64,000 nt of DNA, from contig CALIMM010000016.1 in the NCBI GenBank assembly GCA_938045445.1, positions 62,001 through 126,000 of the forward strand, read 5' to 3'. Shown here in pieces: positions 8,576 to 16,712 of the stretch (the first letter of the stretch is position 1; each line of letters starts with the position of its first letter). Origin of the DNA: an uncultured Candidatus Saccharibacteria bacterium. Its GTDB lineage: Bacteria > Patescibacteriota > Saccharimonadia > Saccharimonadales > Saccharimonadaceae. The translations under genes were made by a program, and so were the position numbers. The notes below the pieces were generated by a model. The model was not told where the DNA came from. It saw nothing but the letters and a program-made list of their open reading frames with translations, and ran no database searches.

Positions 8576-9280
8576 ATGTCTGGACACAGCAAATGGGCCA
8601 CGACCCATCGCCAAAAGGCCGTGGTTGATGCAAAGCGCGGCGCAGCTTTTACCAAGCTTGGCAATATGATTGCCATTGCAGCCCGTGGTGGCACCGACCC
8701 AACCACCAACTCAAGCCTCGCATTAGCCATTGAGAAGGCTCGAGCAGCCAACATGCCCAACGCCAACATCCAGCGAGCAATCGATCGCATCAATGATAAA
8801 AATGCTGCCGCACTCGAAGAGGCAGTCTATGAGGGCTACGGCCCAGGTGGCGTTGGCATCATTATCGAGACAGCAACCGACAACAAGAATCGCACCTACC
8901 CAGAGGTCCGCACTGCTCTAACCAAGAATGGCGGCACTATGGCAGATAGCGGCAGTGTGATGTTTCAGTTTGCGCGCAAAGGCGTGATCCGCGTAGCAGC
9001 CAGCGGTGAAGAAGCGCTCCTCACCGTGCTAGACGCTGGGGCTGAGGACGCAGTAGAAGAAGATGGTGGTCTCACCGTCTATACCGACAAAAAGGAGCTT
9101 GCCAAAGTTCGCGAAGCTTTGCTCGCAGCTGGCATGACTGTTGAAGATGCAGAGCTCCAGTATGTGCCCAACAATACTATTGCCATTGAGGACGACGAAA
9201 CCGCTCGCAAGCTTACCAAAATCATCGACGCGCTCGAAGCGCTCGACGATGTGACAAACGTTGCGACAAACGCCGCGTAA
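8576..9280 (+). CDS. yebC: YebC/PmpR family protein (TACO1-like)
   Basis: 234 residues, close to the usual 240-250. The N terminus MSGHSKWATTHRQKAVVDAKRG is the family signature, and the conserved block YEGYGPGGVGIIIE follows at about residues 84-97. Domain order is the helical N-terminal domain and two alpha/beta domains. Members have been described as transcription regulators and more recently as factors that help ribosomes through proline stretches; which applies here cannot be seen. AAGGAG lies five bases before the ATG. The gene follows comEC by 54 bp but has its own -10 box, and it ends at a strong terminator. Confidence 0.95.
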   Translation: MSGHSKWATTHRQKAVVDAKRGAAFTKLGNMIAIAARGGTDPTTNSSLALAIEKARAANMPNANIQRAIDRINDKNAAALEEAVYEGYGPGGVGIIIETATDNKNRTYPEVRTALTKNGGTMADSGSVMFQFARKGVIRVAASGEEALLTVLDAGAEDAVEEDGGLTVYTDKKELAKVREALLAAGMTVEDAELQYVPNNTIAIEDDETARKLTKIIDALEALDDVTNVATNAA

Positions 9281-9333
9281 CCATACCATCAAACAATGCC
9301 CAGCAAGTGTTTGCGTATATGCATAATTGTATC

Positions 9334-9359
9334 ACGACCCTCAGCTCGAGGGTCGTTTT
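9334..9359 (+). terminator. Terminator after yebC
   Basis: ACGACCCTC and GAGGGTCGT form nine perfect pairs around AGCTC, followed by TTTT. Confidence 0.85.
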
Positions 9360-9417
9360 ATATAGCAGACAGAGAATGAATTGCAAGCCCAAGACTTACG
9401 CTCAGATAGTAAAATTT

Positions 9418-9900
9418 CTACTTTTTCTTGTGTGGTTTTGCGCCCTTTGTGCGAGCCACGAGCGTGTCAACAAGGGCAAGTACAAACCCTATCGTAACAA
9501 CTGCTGCATGAGACCCATCCAGCGCCGCCACAACCGTCTTGCTTGTCTCATCAACTGGCACAAGGCTACTCAGCGCACCAAACAGCACATACACTGCCAC
9601 AACACCAAAGATCAGTGAGCCACTAATACGCCACCAGCGCTGGCTTATCACCGAGCCGCAGCACACCAACACCATGGCCGGCAGCATTGTCAGTGCAATC
9701 GTCACCATCGCAAGCAAGGTAGACCGGTCAATACCTATACCAACCCCAGCAACATATGGCACAACATCTGCCGCCCACAGCTGCGTCACTACCATACCAA
9801 CCGCCAGGCCCATGACTGGCAGCCCAAAATGCCGCTTCGCTACATATACCAAACCAGCCAAAACCACAGCCGTACCAACAAGCAATCCGAGCAATATCAT
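9418..9900 (-). CDS. Hypothetical multi-pass membrane protein
   Basis: 160 residues with four or five predicted membrane segments: about 1-20 (LLGLLVGTAVVLAGLVYV), 27-45, 62-82 (LAMVTIALTMLPAMVLVCC), 93-112 and 132-148. A basic tail ends KGAKPHKKK, so the C terminus is likely cytoplasmic. I do not recognise a family. It stands alone, convergent with yebC. The ATG at 9900 follows a TATAAT box (9907-9912) by six bases, which makes a real, leaderless gene likely. Confidence 0.65.
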   Translation of the reverse strand: MILLGLLVGTAVVLAGLVYVAKRHFGLPVMGLAVGMVVTQLWAADVVPYVAGVGIGIDRSTLLAMVTIALTMLPAMVLVCCGSVISQRWWRISGSLIFGVVAVYVLFGALSSLVPVDETSKTVVAALDGSHAAVVTIGFVLALVDTLVARTKGAKPHKKK

Positions 9901-9906
9901 ACTATC

Positions 9907-9912
9907 ATTATA
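9907..9912 (-). promoter_or_regulatory. -10 box, leaderless promoter
   Basis: TATAAT, then GATAGT, then the ATG at 9900 on the minus strand. Confidence 0.6.
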
Positions 9913-9975
9913 TCATGACGCTGCTTTGACATAAGCGTTATGAGAGACGCCACAATGCGCTTGGGTATTTATCAT

Positions 9976-10893
9976 TTATGCCCCAACGCGATCCTTCTTG
10001 TGCTGCCGCTTGGCATTGCGCTCAATATATTCAATGATCGGTTTGGCTACATTGCGCCGCGTAATTTTCTCTATCCCAAAGCCTGGGCTCGCATTGACCT
10101 CAAGCACTAGCGGCCCACGACTCGAGCGCATAAAGTCAACACCCGCCACCGTCAAGCCCATCGCCTTAGCTGCCCGCAAACACATGCGACGCTCGGCATC
10201 AGTCAAGCGGATCGGCGTCCCTTCGCCTCCTTTGTGGAGATTAGAGCGAAAGTCGTCATCTAGGCTCTGGCGTTTCATACTCGCCACTACCCGGCTCCCC
10301 ACTACAAAGGCGCGGATATCCACTCCAGCCGATTCACGAATAAATTCTTGCAAAAGGATATTTGTCCCGTCCTCATTGGTGAGGTACAGCGCCTGGAGCA
10401 CCGACTTTGCCGCCTTCTTCGTCTCTGCCAGCACCACACCATTACCATGAGTGCCCCGAGCTAGCTTGATAATGACAGGCGTGCCACCAAGCTCGTTGAG
10501 GAGGTCGTCTATATCGGCTGAGTTGCGGCTAAACACTGTCTTAGGAATAGCTACTCCACCTCGAGCCAGCAGCTGTGTCGAGCGGAGCTTATCGCGCGCC
10601 CGCGTAATCGCAATTGAGCGATTAACAAAAAGCGTGCGCGGATACGCCATCTCTAGCTGGCGTGCCACCGCTGTGCCGTAGCGAGTCATATTACTTGCAA
10701 TACGGGGAATTATTGCATCGTACCGATCAAGCGCTTCACCACCATACATCACTGTTGGGTTCTTCTCATCAATCGTCACATAACATTTGCGGTATTTTAT
10801 GATTTTTACAATATGATTACGCTTTTCCGCCTCTTCCTTGAGGCGAAGTGTTGAGTAGTTCACGTTGCCATTACTGAGTATTGCTATCTTCAT
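9976..10893 (-). CDS. rimK: RimK-type ATP-grasp ligase
   Basis: 305 residues, the length of E. coli RimK. The N-terminal pre-ATP-grasp domain contains YDAIIPRIASNMTRYGTAVARQLE, the RimK hallmark. The ATP-grasp core follows, with KLARGTHGNGVVL (glycine-rich ATP loop), LLQEFI, DIRAFVVG and the metal-binding end LEVNASPGFGIEK. RimK enzymes attach glutamate residues to the C terminus of ribosomal protein S6; other members join amino acids to other acceptors. It is the third gene of a run (13232 to 9976), 39 bp after the ATP-grasp/retropepsin fusion. Most of the gene is GC-rich like the core genome, unlike the two genes before it. No clear ribosome binding site is seen. Confidence 0.88.
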   Translation of the reverse strand: MKIAILSNGNVNYSTLRLKEEAEKRNHIVKIIKYRKCYVTIDEKNPTVMYGGEALDRYDAIIPRIASNMTRYGTAVARQLEMAYPRTLFVNRSIAITRARDKLRSTQLLARGGVAIPKTVFSRNSADIDDLLNELGGTPVIIKLARGTHGNGVVLAETKKAAKSVLQALYLTNEDGTNILLQEFIRESAGVDIRAFVVGSRVVASMKRQSLDDDFRSNLHKGGEGTPIRLTDAERRMCLRAAKAMGLTVAGVDFMRSSRGPLVLEVNASPGFGIEKITRRNVAKPIIEYIERNAKRQHKKDRVGA

Positions 10894-10932
10894 GATCGTT
10901 CTGTTGCTATGACTTTTTAGTTATTATCTTTA

Positions 10933-12312
10933 TTAATATTTCCAGTCTATCTCATTCTGTTCATTGAGCTCAACATTAACAATAAAGCGCGACCGAAGTA
11001 ACTTACGTCCTATCAAAAGTGGATAATCCATAGCTGAGCGATCACTCAAGGTAATGCTTGCCATAAAACGTATATTATCAAGGCTTGTTTTTGTCTTGAT
11101 GGTATAACGGATTTGCATATGACCATTCGAGCTGCGAACTTTTTGGGTGTAAAAATCACGTACTCGATGAGTTTCTGTTTTACCAGATTTTGTTTGAATT
11201 AGTCCTCCAGGAACAATATCAAAAACAAGCTCTTCGACTGCACCCCTTTTTTCAATATGGATATTCTCTGCGTGAAGTGTAGATGAATAAGCACCTGTGT
11301 CTATTTTTGCTACAACAGACTCTATGTTGAGTTCAGGAAGTATTGCAATTGCTCTTCGTCCTATAATTTTTCGAGGTTTGTTACGCCGACGTTTCATATT
11401 TTGGCGCAATAATCTACGCAAGCCATCATTAAATAGGATGCTATTTATAGGCGCATAAGCTCCTGTTACAATCTGTGAGCCTTGATTTACTTCAAGGATG
11501 TACCATTTTTTTGTGTGCTTATCTTGTATAATGCCTACACCAGCAAACTGAAGCTCAGACGCAGCAGCCGCACGTTTTGCTAAGTTCAATAACCTCTCTG
11601 GTGCATCCTCGGTAGCAAGTAGCTCGCCTCTGCCACCTGCAGATATATTATTGAGATGAGATAACTGATCACTAACTCGTTTTAGAACAAATTTTGGCAC
11701 TCCTCCATATACCCCAACTCGGTAATCTCCATCATTTGGAATGTAGGCTTGGAACAAATAATTCACATCTTTATTTTTTTCTTCCTCTAAAATCTGTTTC
11801 GCTTCATCAACAGTCACGAGATAATTATTCTGACCTTTCGTGCCATACACGTCTTTCATGATAAAGCGCTCACCCAGGAGATCTATAGCGCGTGTCTCAA
11901 AAATAATTTCTTGATTATGACAATATAGCGTCTGAGGAATACGGTTACCTGCTGCCCACTGTTTAAAAAGGGTGACTAACTTCGACTGGCCTCGTCCATG
12001 TGCTAGCATGTCAGCAAAAGGAACACCCTTTGCAAAGAGATAATGAGCTAACGCAACTGCCTCATCAGCTAAACTGCTCCAAGATTTTAGATAAACAAAC
12101 TGCGCATCACCAAGATCAAACCCCGTTCGAGCATCTACAACACTCGTTTTGTCATAACTAACATGATATATCAAATTCTCGAGCGCCACGGTCTTTACAT
12201 CTGCCTCTGGAAAGTTACCAGACTTTACTAACCGCCTAGCAAAGCCACCATAGCGCGTACTTGTATCAGTACCCTCCCTCGAGAAAACAAACACAATTGT
12301 TGGGCGATTCAT
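10933..12312 (-). CDS. ATP-grasp ligase fused to a retropepsin-like (RimB-type) peptidase domain
   Basis: 459 residues in two parts. Residues about 1-305 are ATP-grasp: KDVYGTKGQNNYLV (ATP loop, about 153-166), FQAYIPNDGDYRVGV, and the metal-binding end WYILEVNQGSQI (270-281). Residues about 317-459 match the RimB/PF05618 'ATP-dependent zinc protease' family, which has an aspartic retropepsin fold. The match includes the active-site triad KIDTGAYSS (Asp338-Thr-Gly-Ala341), HAENI, HRVRDFY and the closing PLLIGRKLLRSRFIVNV. In proteobacteria a stand-alone peptidase of this family is encoded with RimK and trims its product. Here a ligase and the peptidase are one protein, upstream of rimK. The start overlaps the previous stop by 4 bp. 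Local GC is well below the neighbours. Confidence 0.82.
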   Translation of the reverse strand: MNRPTIVFVFSREGTDTSTRYGGFARRLVKSGNFPEADVKTVALENLIYHVSYDKTSVVDARTGFDLGDAQFVYLKSWSSLADEAVALAHYLFAKGVPFADMLAHGRGQSKLVTLFKQWAAGNRIPQTLYCHNQEIIFETRAIDLLGERFIMKDVYGTKGQNNYLVTVDEAKQILEEEKNKDVNYLFQAYIPNDGDYRVGVYGGVPKFVLKRVSDQLSHLNNISAGGRGELLATEDAPERLLNLAKRAAAASELQFAGVGIIQDKHTKKWYILEVNQGSQIVTGAYAPINSILFNDGLRRLLRQNMKRRRNKPRKIIGRRAIAILPELNIESVVAKIDTGAYSSTLHAENIHIEKRGAVEELVFDIVPGGLIQTKSGKTETHRVRDFYTQKVRSSNGHMQIRYTIKTKTSLDNIRFMASITLSDRSAMDYPLLIGRKLLRSRFIVNVELNEQNEIDWKY

Positions 12313-13232
12313 TGCGTTATTTTCTCCATATGCTTCAATAGAGCGTCCATCTTATGATCTATCTCAGCACCAATTTCTATTTGAGGCGTTTGGTTAACTT
12401 CGAGAATATAAGGCTGGCCAGTTTCTTTGTGGATCATCAAATCAACTCCAGCAAAGCTATCACGATGAAGCGCTTGAGCTGCCGCCAATACAGCTTCTTG
12501 CGCGGCAATCGATAAAGTGTCTAATTCAACCATCTCGCCTTTACCACCAGCCGATGTGTTATTGAGATGAGAGTCACTTGTTGCGTCTCGTGATCGTTTT
12601 AGAACAAATTTAATTTTCCCACCAAAAACCAAACATCGATAGTCGTGGTCATTCGGTATGTATTCTTGAATAAGAAATTGTGTTTTTTTATGGCAATTTA
12701 ATATCTTTACTAGGTCTTGGTAGGTAGCAACCAAGAAATTATTTTTGCCACCATAACCGTCTGCCGCCTTAGCAATAAGCGGATATAAGAAAGGAGGGTT
12801 CTTTCGAAATACTTTTTTTATCTGACGATGACTGCTAGTGAAGGTATTTGGCAAAGGGATTCCCTTGTCTGCAAGACAGGCAATTTCACCCACTTTTGTC
12901 ATCGGCATTATTCTGAGCAGTTCTTTGCTGAAAAACGGCACTTTGTGTGTTTTTGCATACTGTGCAACAGCTAGAGCTTGTTGTTGTGCCTTATACCACA
13001 ATTCAAAGTAAATGCCATCAAAACTTGCTATGTCACGATTTGTCAGTGTATCAATTATTGATAGCTGGTTATCTTTAACGTAAATATGTGTATCAGATAG
13101 CGACCCTCTGTAAAGCTGTAGAGGATACTGTTGTGATCGAGCAGAAAGACGATCAAAAAGCATCTCAATATAACCACACTTGTGGTTACGATAACTAAAC
13201 ATGACTAAAATGTCTCTTTTTTCTTGTATCAT
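12309..13232 (-). CDS. ATP-grasp ligase (RimK-like/glutathione-synthase-like)
   Basis: 307 residues from the ATG at 13232; a GTG at 13244 is in frame and possible. The N-terminal half is divergent (MFSYRNHKCGYIEMLFDRLS). The ATP-grasp half has AKAADGYGGKNNFLVA (ATP loop), FLIQEYIPNDHDYRCLVFGGK, HLNNTSAGGKGE, and the metal site PYILEVNQTPQIEIG. The region from EYIPND to the end closely resembles the ATP-grasp half of the next gene, so the two are paralogues. It should join two substrates through an acyl-phosphate, substrates unknown. It is first in a three-gene run, overlaps the next gene by 4 bp, and is AT-rich for this genome. Confidence 0.78.
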   Translation of the reverse strand: MIQEKRDILVMFSYRNHKCGYIEMLFDRLSARSQQYPLQLYRGSLSDTHIYVKDNQLSIIDTLTNRDIASFDGIYFELWYKAQQQALAVAQYAKTHKVPFFSKELLRIMPMTKVGEIACLADKGIPLPNTFTSSHRQIKKVFRKNPPFLYPLIAKAADGYGGKNNFLVATYQDLVKILNCHKKTQFLIQEYIPNDHDYRCLVFGGKIKFVLKRSRDATSDSHLNNTSAGGKGEMVELDTLSIAAQEAVLAAAQALHRDSFAGVDLMIHKETGQPYILEVNQTPQIEIGAEIDHKMDALLKHMEKITQ

Positions 13233-13382
13233 TTTAGATATCACTAATTTAGCAGTGTTTCACACTCTATTTATACATTGTTTATGAAAAGAGTCAATAG
13301 CCTTTCAATCCATCACTAATACGTTAGACTGCTGGCGCTGTACAAGCATCTTAGATGTTAACTTCTACTAACAGTTTCTATG

Positions 13383-14504
13383 CTACAGCCCAAATATCCC
13401 CTTCCGCCCAAGTGTGTCATTAAACTCGCGGAGGATTTCCTTCTGGCGGCGGTTTAGCTTGGTTGGGGTGTCGACCACTACCGTGACGATATGAGGCCCA
13501 CGCTTATCGCTTCGCATGTGTGGCACGCCGTGGCCGGATAGCTTGAAGTCTGTGCCCGATTGCGTGCCGGCTGGCACCTTCATCGTAATCGTCCCGTCGA
13601 CTGTCTTAACGTCGAGTTCAGCACCAAGCGCTGCATCTGCCATGCCGATATGCTCCTCACTCAGAATCACATCACCTTCACGACTAAACGTCTTGTGTGG
13701 ATTGACCCGCACCTGCACATAAAGATCACCCTTGCTACCACCGCCGACTGCTTCGCCACGACCACGGAGACGAATTGTCGAGCCGTTATCGATACCGGCG
13801 GGGATCTTGACTGTAATCGTCTGCTCGCGGCGCTGCACACCACTCCCCTGGCAGACTGTACAAGCCTTCTCTGGTATTTGCCCACGACCCTGGCAGGTCT
13901 CGCACGTTACGGCCTGCTGAATAGGGCCAAACATTGTGTTCATCGTCCGCACACGCTGGCCAGTGCCTTTACAATCTGGGCAGCTCTTAAGGCTTGAGCC
14001 TGGCTCGACGGTGCTACCATGGCAGTGCTCACATTCGTCGTCGAGCGTGAGTGCAAGAGCAACTTCTTTGCCAAAGATCGCTTCTTCAAACTCGAGCGTC
14101 ACACTCGTCTCGACATCGCGACCACGCGATGGGCCTTGGCTTGCACTGCCACCAGCAGCGCCACCAAAGAACTGGCCAAAGATATCTCCCAAGCCACCAT
14201 CACCAAAGTCGAAGTGGATATTCTGCCCTTGGCCAAAGTCGCCAAAGCCAGCGAATGGGTTACCGCCACCACTACCACTAGCGGCGCCACCAACACCCGC
14301 ATGGCCAAATTGGTCATACCGCTGGCGCTTTTGCTTGTCCTTCAGGACCTCATACGCTTCATTAATTTCTTTGAATTTCTCTTCACTCCCACCCGCTTTA
14401 TCTGGGTGGTACTTCACTGCCAATTTGCGGAATGCCCGCTTGATGTCATCATCACTGGCGCTTTTGGCAACACCAAGCACCTCATAATAATCTCGCTTCG
14501 CCAT
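13383..14504 (-). CDS. dnaJ: Chaperone DnaJ (Hsp40)
   Basis: 373 residues from MAKRDYYEVLGV. In-frame codons upstream of 14504 lie in the operator and are unlikely to be used. The J domain (1-70) has the HPD motif in KYHPDKAGG. It is followed by a Gly/Phe-rich linker with GGGNPFAGFGDFG, four CxxCxGxG zinc motifs (CEHCHGS, CPDCKGTG, CETCQGRG, CTVCQGSG) and the C-terminal substrate-binding domains (GKKDLY-like GSKGDLYVQVRVNPH). DnaJ delivers unfolded proteins to DnaK and stimulates its ATPase. dnaK and grpE are not adjacent. A CIRCE element overlapping the promoter shows likely HrcA repression and heat-shock control. Confidence 0.97.
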   Translation of the reverse strand: MAKRDYYEVLGVAKSASDDDIKRAFRKLAVKYHPDKAGGSEEKFKEINEAYEVLKDKQKRQRYDQFGHAGVGGAASGSGGGNPFAGFGDFGQGQNIHFDFGDGGLGDIFGQFFGGAAGGSASQGPSRGRDVETSVTLEFEEAIFGKEVALALTLDDECEHCHGSTVEPGSSLKSCPDCKGTGQRVRTMNTMFGPIQQAVTCETCQGRGQIPEKACTVCQGSGVQRREQTITVKIPAGIDNGSTIRLRGRGEAVGGGSKGDLYVQVRVNPHKTFSREGDVILSEEHIGMADAALGAELDVKTVDGTITMKVPAGTQSGTDFKLSGHGVPHMRSDKRGPHIVTVVVDTPTKLNRRQKEILREFNDTLGRKGIFGL

Positions 14505-14513
14505 ATCTGTCCT

Positions 14514-14542
14514 AGTATAGCCAATTGGCACTCTAATTGCAA
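14514..14542 (-). promoter_or_regulatory. dnaJ promoter inside the CIRCE region
   Basis: Minus-strand TTGCAA (14537-14542), 17-bp spacer, TATACT (14514-14519), nine bases to the ATG. The predicted transcript start falls within about three bases of the start codon. Confidence 0.6.
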
Positions 14543-14551
14543 GAGTGCTAA
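14525..14551. promoter_or_regulatory. CIRCE operator (HrcA binding site)
   Basis: TTGGCACTC-N9-GAGTGCTAA, one base off the canonical TTAGCACTC-N9-GAGTGCTAA. It covers the spacer between the -35 and -10 boxes of dnaJ, so HrcA binding would exclude RNA polymerase. Confidence 0.9.
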
Positions 14552-14562
14552 CAGATCATTCC

Positions 14563-15216
14563 TTATGTTTCGGCGATGATCGATATATAGTCGTGTTTCG
14601 TAACGATAAGGTGGTCGAGCAACTGGATGCCAAGCAGCTTACCTGCCTCGGCCAGGCGCTGCGTCGTCTCCCGGTCGGCCTGGCTTGCGATGAGCTGCCC
14701 ACTGGGGTGATTATGCGCCACAATGATCCCTGCCGCTCGGTCGGCAATCGCATCTGTAAAAACTTCTCGTGGGTGCACCAAGCTAACAGTTAGTGTGCCA
14801 ATGGTAATCGTGCGTTTAGCAATCAAGCGATGTGCTCCATCGAGCGTTAAACAGACAAAATGCTCCTGCCGTTTGTCGCGAATATCGGCGAGCTGCTCTG
14901 CTGCTTTGCTCGGCTCATCAATGATAGGCTGGTCACTTTTGAGCAAATAGCGCCGCGCTAGTTCAAAGTTTGCAAGAATCACCGTTACTTTCGCAGCACC
15001 AAGGCCAGTTATCTTGGAGAGTTCCTCATGAGTCAGATCACCTCCATGTGTACGCAGGGCTTTAAGTACACAGCGCGCAATTTTGCCAACGTCAGCTTGT
15101 GCATTACCGCTGCCGATAATCGCCATAAGGAGTTCGAGGTCACTCAGGCGAGCCGCTCCATCTCGCGCAAGTTTCTCTCGCGGGCGGTCACTTGGTCGTC
15201 TGTCGCGCATTCGCAT
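14563..15216 (-). CDS. radC: RadC/JAB-domain DNA repair family protein
   Basis: About 217 residues. Three ATGs cluster at the 5' end (15225, 15222, 15216). The last is nine bases after GGGAG and is preferred, the first is too close. The N-terminal part has a helix-hairpin-helix (LSKITGLGAAKVTVILANFEL). The C-terminal JAB/MPN+ domain has the metalloprotease-type motif HNHPSGQLIASQAD (HxHPSG...S..D). The name RadC is historical; the family's true activity is unproven, with a link to DNA processing in transformation and mobile elements. It ends 11 bp before the CIRCE element and lies upstream of dnaJ on the same strand. Confidence 0.92.
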   Translation of the reverse strand: MRMRDRRPSDRPREKLARDGAARLSDLELLMAIIGSGNAQADVGKIARCVLKALRTHGGDLTHEELSKITGLGAAKVTVILANFELARRYLLKSDQPIIDEPSKAAEQLADIRDKRQEHFVCLTLDGAHRLIAKRTITIGTLTVSLVHPREVFTDAIADRAAGIIVAHNHPSGQLIASQADRETTQRLAEAGKLLGIQLLDHLIVTKHDYISIIAET

Positions 15217-15368
15217 TGGCATCATCTCCCTTCACGCTATATCTTTTATAGTATACCGGAACATTGTGCAAACACCAATTATATATTTTCATCATTCAGC
15301 GCAGATACAGTTCCTACTCTTAAGATCCAGTTTACAGTTGCTTCAGGTCTTATTTACTGTAGTATCTG

Positions 15369-16712
15369 TTATGACCAAACTACTGCTTTCCCGTCTAGCG
15401 TGTATACTGTCTGGCCAGTTTTATTATCAATAATATGCGTTTTGGTGGAGCTACCAGCGGTGCTTTTTTGCTCAATGGCGGTATATTGATCATTTGGCGA
15501 CACAGTGATGTTTGTTGTATATGCCGGTGGTGTTGTCTGATGAATCACTCGTTTGGCTGGGTAGGTGAGTATTGTTTGGCGCTGCAATATGTGCTGCTGA
15601 TTAACACTCGTTATCTCCATACTATAGCCACTGCGGGTGTGTAAGAATGCAGCTAATGATATGACGTCGTTTCCTTGTTGGTGAGTAATGGGTGATTTTT
15701 TGCTATTTTCTAGATTGAGTGCAAAATACCCCTCCCCCGTTTTCATCATGATGATGTTTTTGCCATTATACGATACGTCGCCAAGCGCTGCTGCCTGGCC
15801 AAGCGGCTGCATGGCATGCTTGCCAGTCGGATCGACAAGCAGTACGTCATCACCGCGAGTTCGCACCACAACTGCTGCACCCCGTGACACAGGGCGCCAA
15901 TCATACACTAGTAAAGGCTGCCTGTTAAGGCCAAGTATAGTGTGATGGCGCTGCGCTGCAATATCATGCACAATAAGATTAGTGGTTTTTTCTTTGCTTT
16001 CCGCCTTTGCGAAGAGATACCCCACCGTCCCATTATCCATCACTCGCAGGCGAGACACTGTACCCTTACCGGGCAACGATAACGGCGATACAACACCAGT
16101 CTCTCTATCAACCTGATGCAATTCACTAATTCTCGAATCATTCATTGTGTGAACAATGATACGAGAGCCCACTACTGCATATTCGATAATTTGTGCTGCT
16201 TGGTAAAGTGTCTTCTCTTGCTTTGTTGCCAGATTCATCTGCACGATAGCATCCGTAGTTTGTGCGGCGTAGAACTCTGTTTTTGTCTCTGCAAGGCTAT
16301 GATGCTTGAGATAATAGAGCTGCGCTGGTGGCGTATTAAAGTGGTGGCTGGCCGCTGTAGTCTGCTGCGTAGAAGCACCCGCTATTTGAGCGATCGCCAC
16401 GCGATACTGGGCATTACTAAGCAAACGCTGCCGAAACTGAATCGTCACAGTTGCATTGTTCGTCGTAGCTGTAAAGTCTGCCTGAGGTGTGATTTGTATT
16501 GCATGGGGTTCTATCGGCTTGACCGGCTGATTGAATTCCAACTGGAGCGTCTGGTAGCCCGTATTTGGATTATCTACGAGCACCGCGTTGCGTACGCGTG
16601 GGCCTTGTAAATAGCTGAGTGCTATGAGTGTGCTCAGTATAATCAATAATCCAATCACGGTGAATAAAAATCGCTTCCGCTGGCATATCCAGCGCCAGCC
16701 CCTAGTATTCAT
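15369..16712 (-). CDS. Membrane-anchored extracytoplasmic protein, Ig-like plus propeller-like
   Basis: 447 residues from the ATG at 16712, chosen because AAGGAG lies five bases upstream. This start overlaps the previous gene's stop by 11 bp. A basic N terminus (CQRKRF) precedes one membrane helix (about 14-33, LFTVIGLLIILSTLIALSYL). Residues about 38-130 resemble a bacterial Ig-like (SbsA-type) domain (LQLEFNQPVKPIEP..., VTIQFRQRLLSNAQYRVAI). The rest is repetitive beta structure with short units such as VLLVDPTGKHAM and NITVSPNDQYTAI, suggesting a beta-propeller of WD40/TolB type. Likely outside the cell membrane. Function unknown; operon position suggests a partner of the upstream permease. 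Confidence 0.65.
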   Translation of the reverse strand: MNTRGWRWICQRKRFLFTVIGLLIILSTLIALSYLQGPRVRNAVLVDNPNTGYQTLQLEFNQPVKPIEPHAIQITPQADFTATTNNATVTIQFRQRLLSNAQYRVAIAQIAGASTQQTTAASHHFNTPPAQLYYLKHHSLAETKTEFYAAQTTDAIVQMNLATKQEKTLYQAAQIIEYAVVGSRIIVHTMNDSRISELHQVDRETGVVSPLSLPGKGTVSRLRVMDNGTVGYLFAKAESKEKTTNLIVHDIAAQRHHTILGLNRQPLLVYDWRPVSRGAAVVVRTRGDDVLLVDPTGKHAMQPLGQAAALGDVSYNGKNIIMMKTGEGYFALNLENSKKSPITHQQGNDVISLAAFLHTRSGYSMEITSVNQQHILQRQTILTYPAKRVIHQTTPPAYTTNITVSPNDQYTAIEQKSTAGSSTKTHIIDNKTGQTVYTLDGKAVVWS

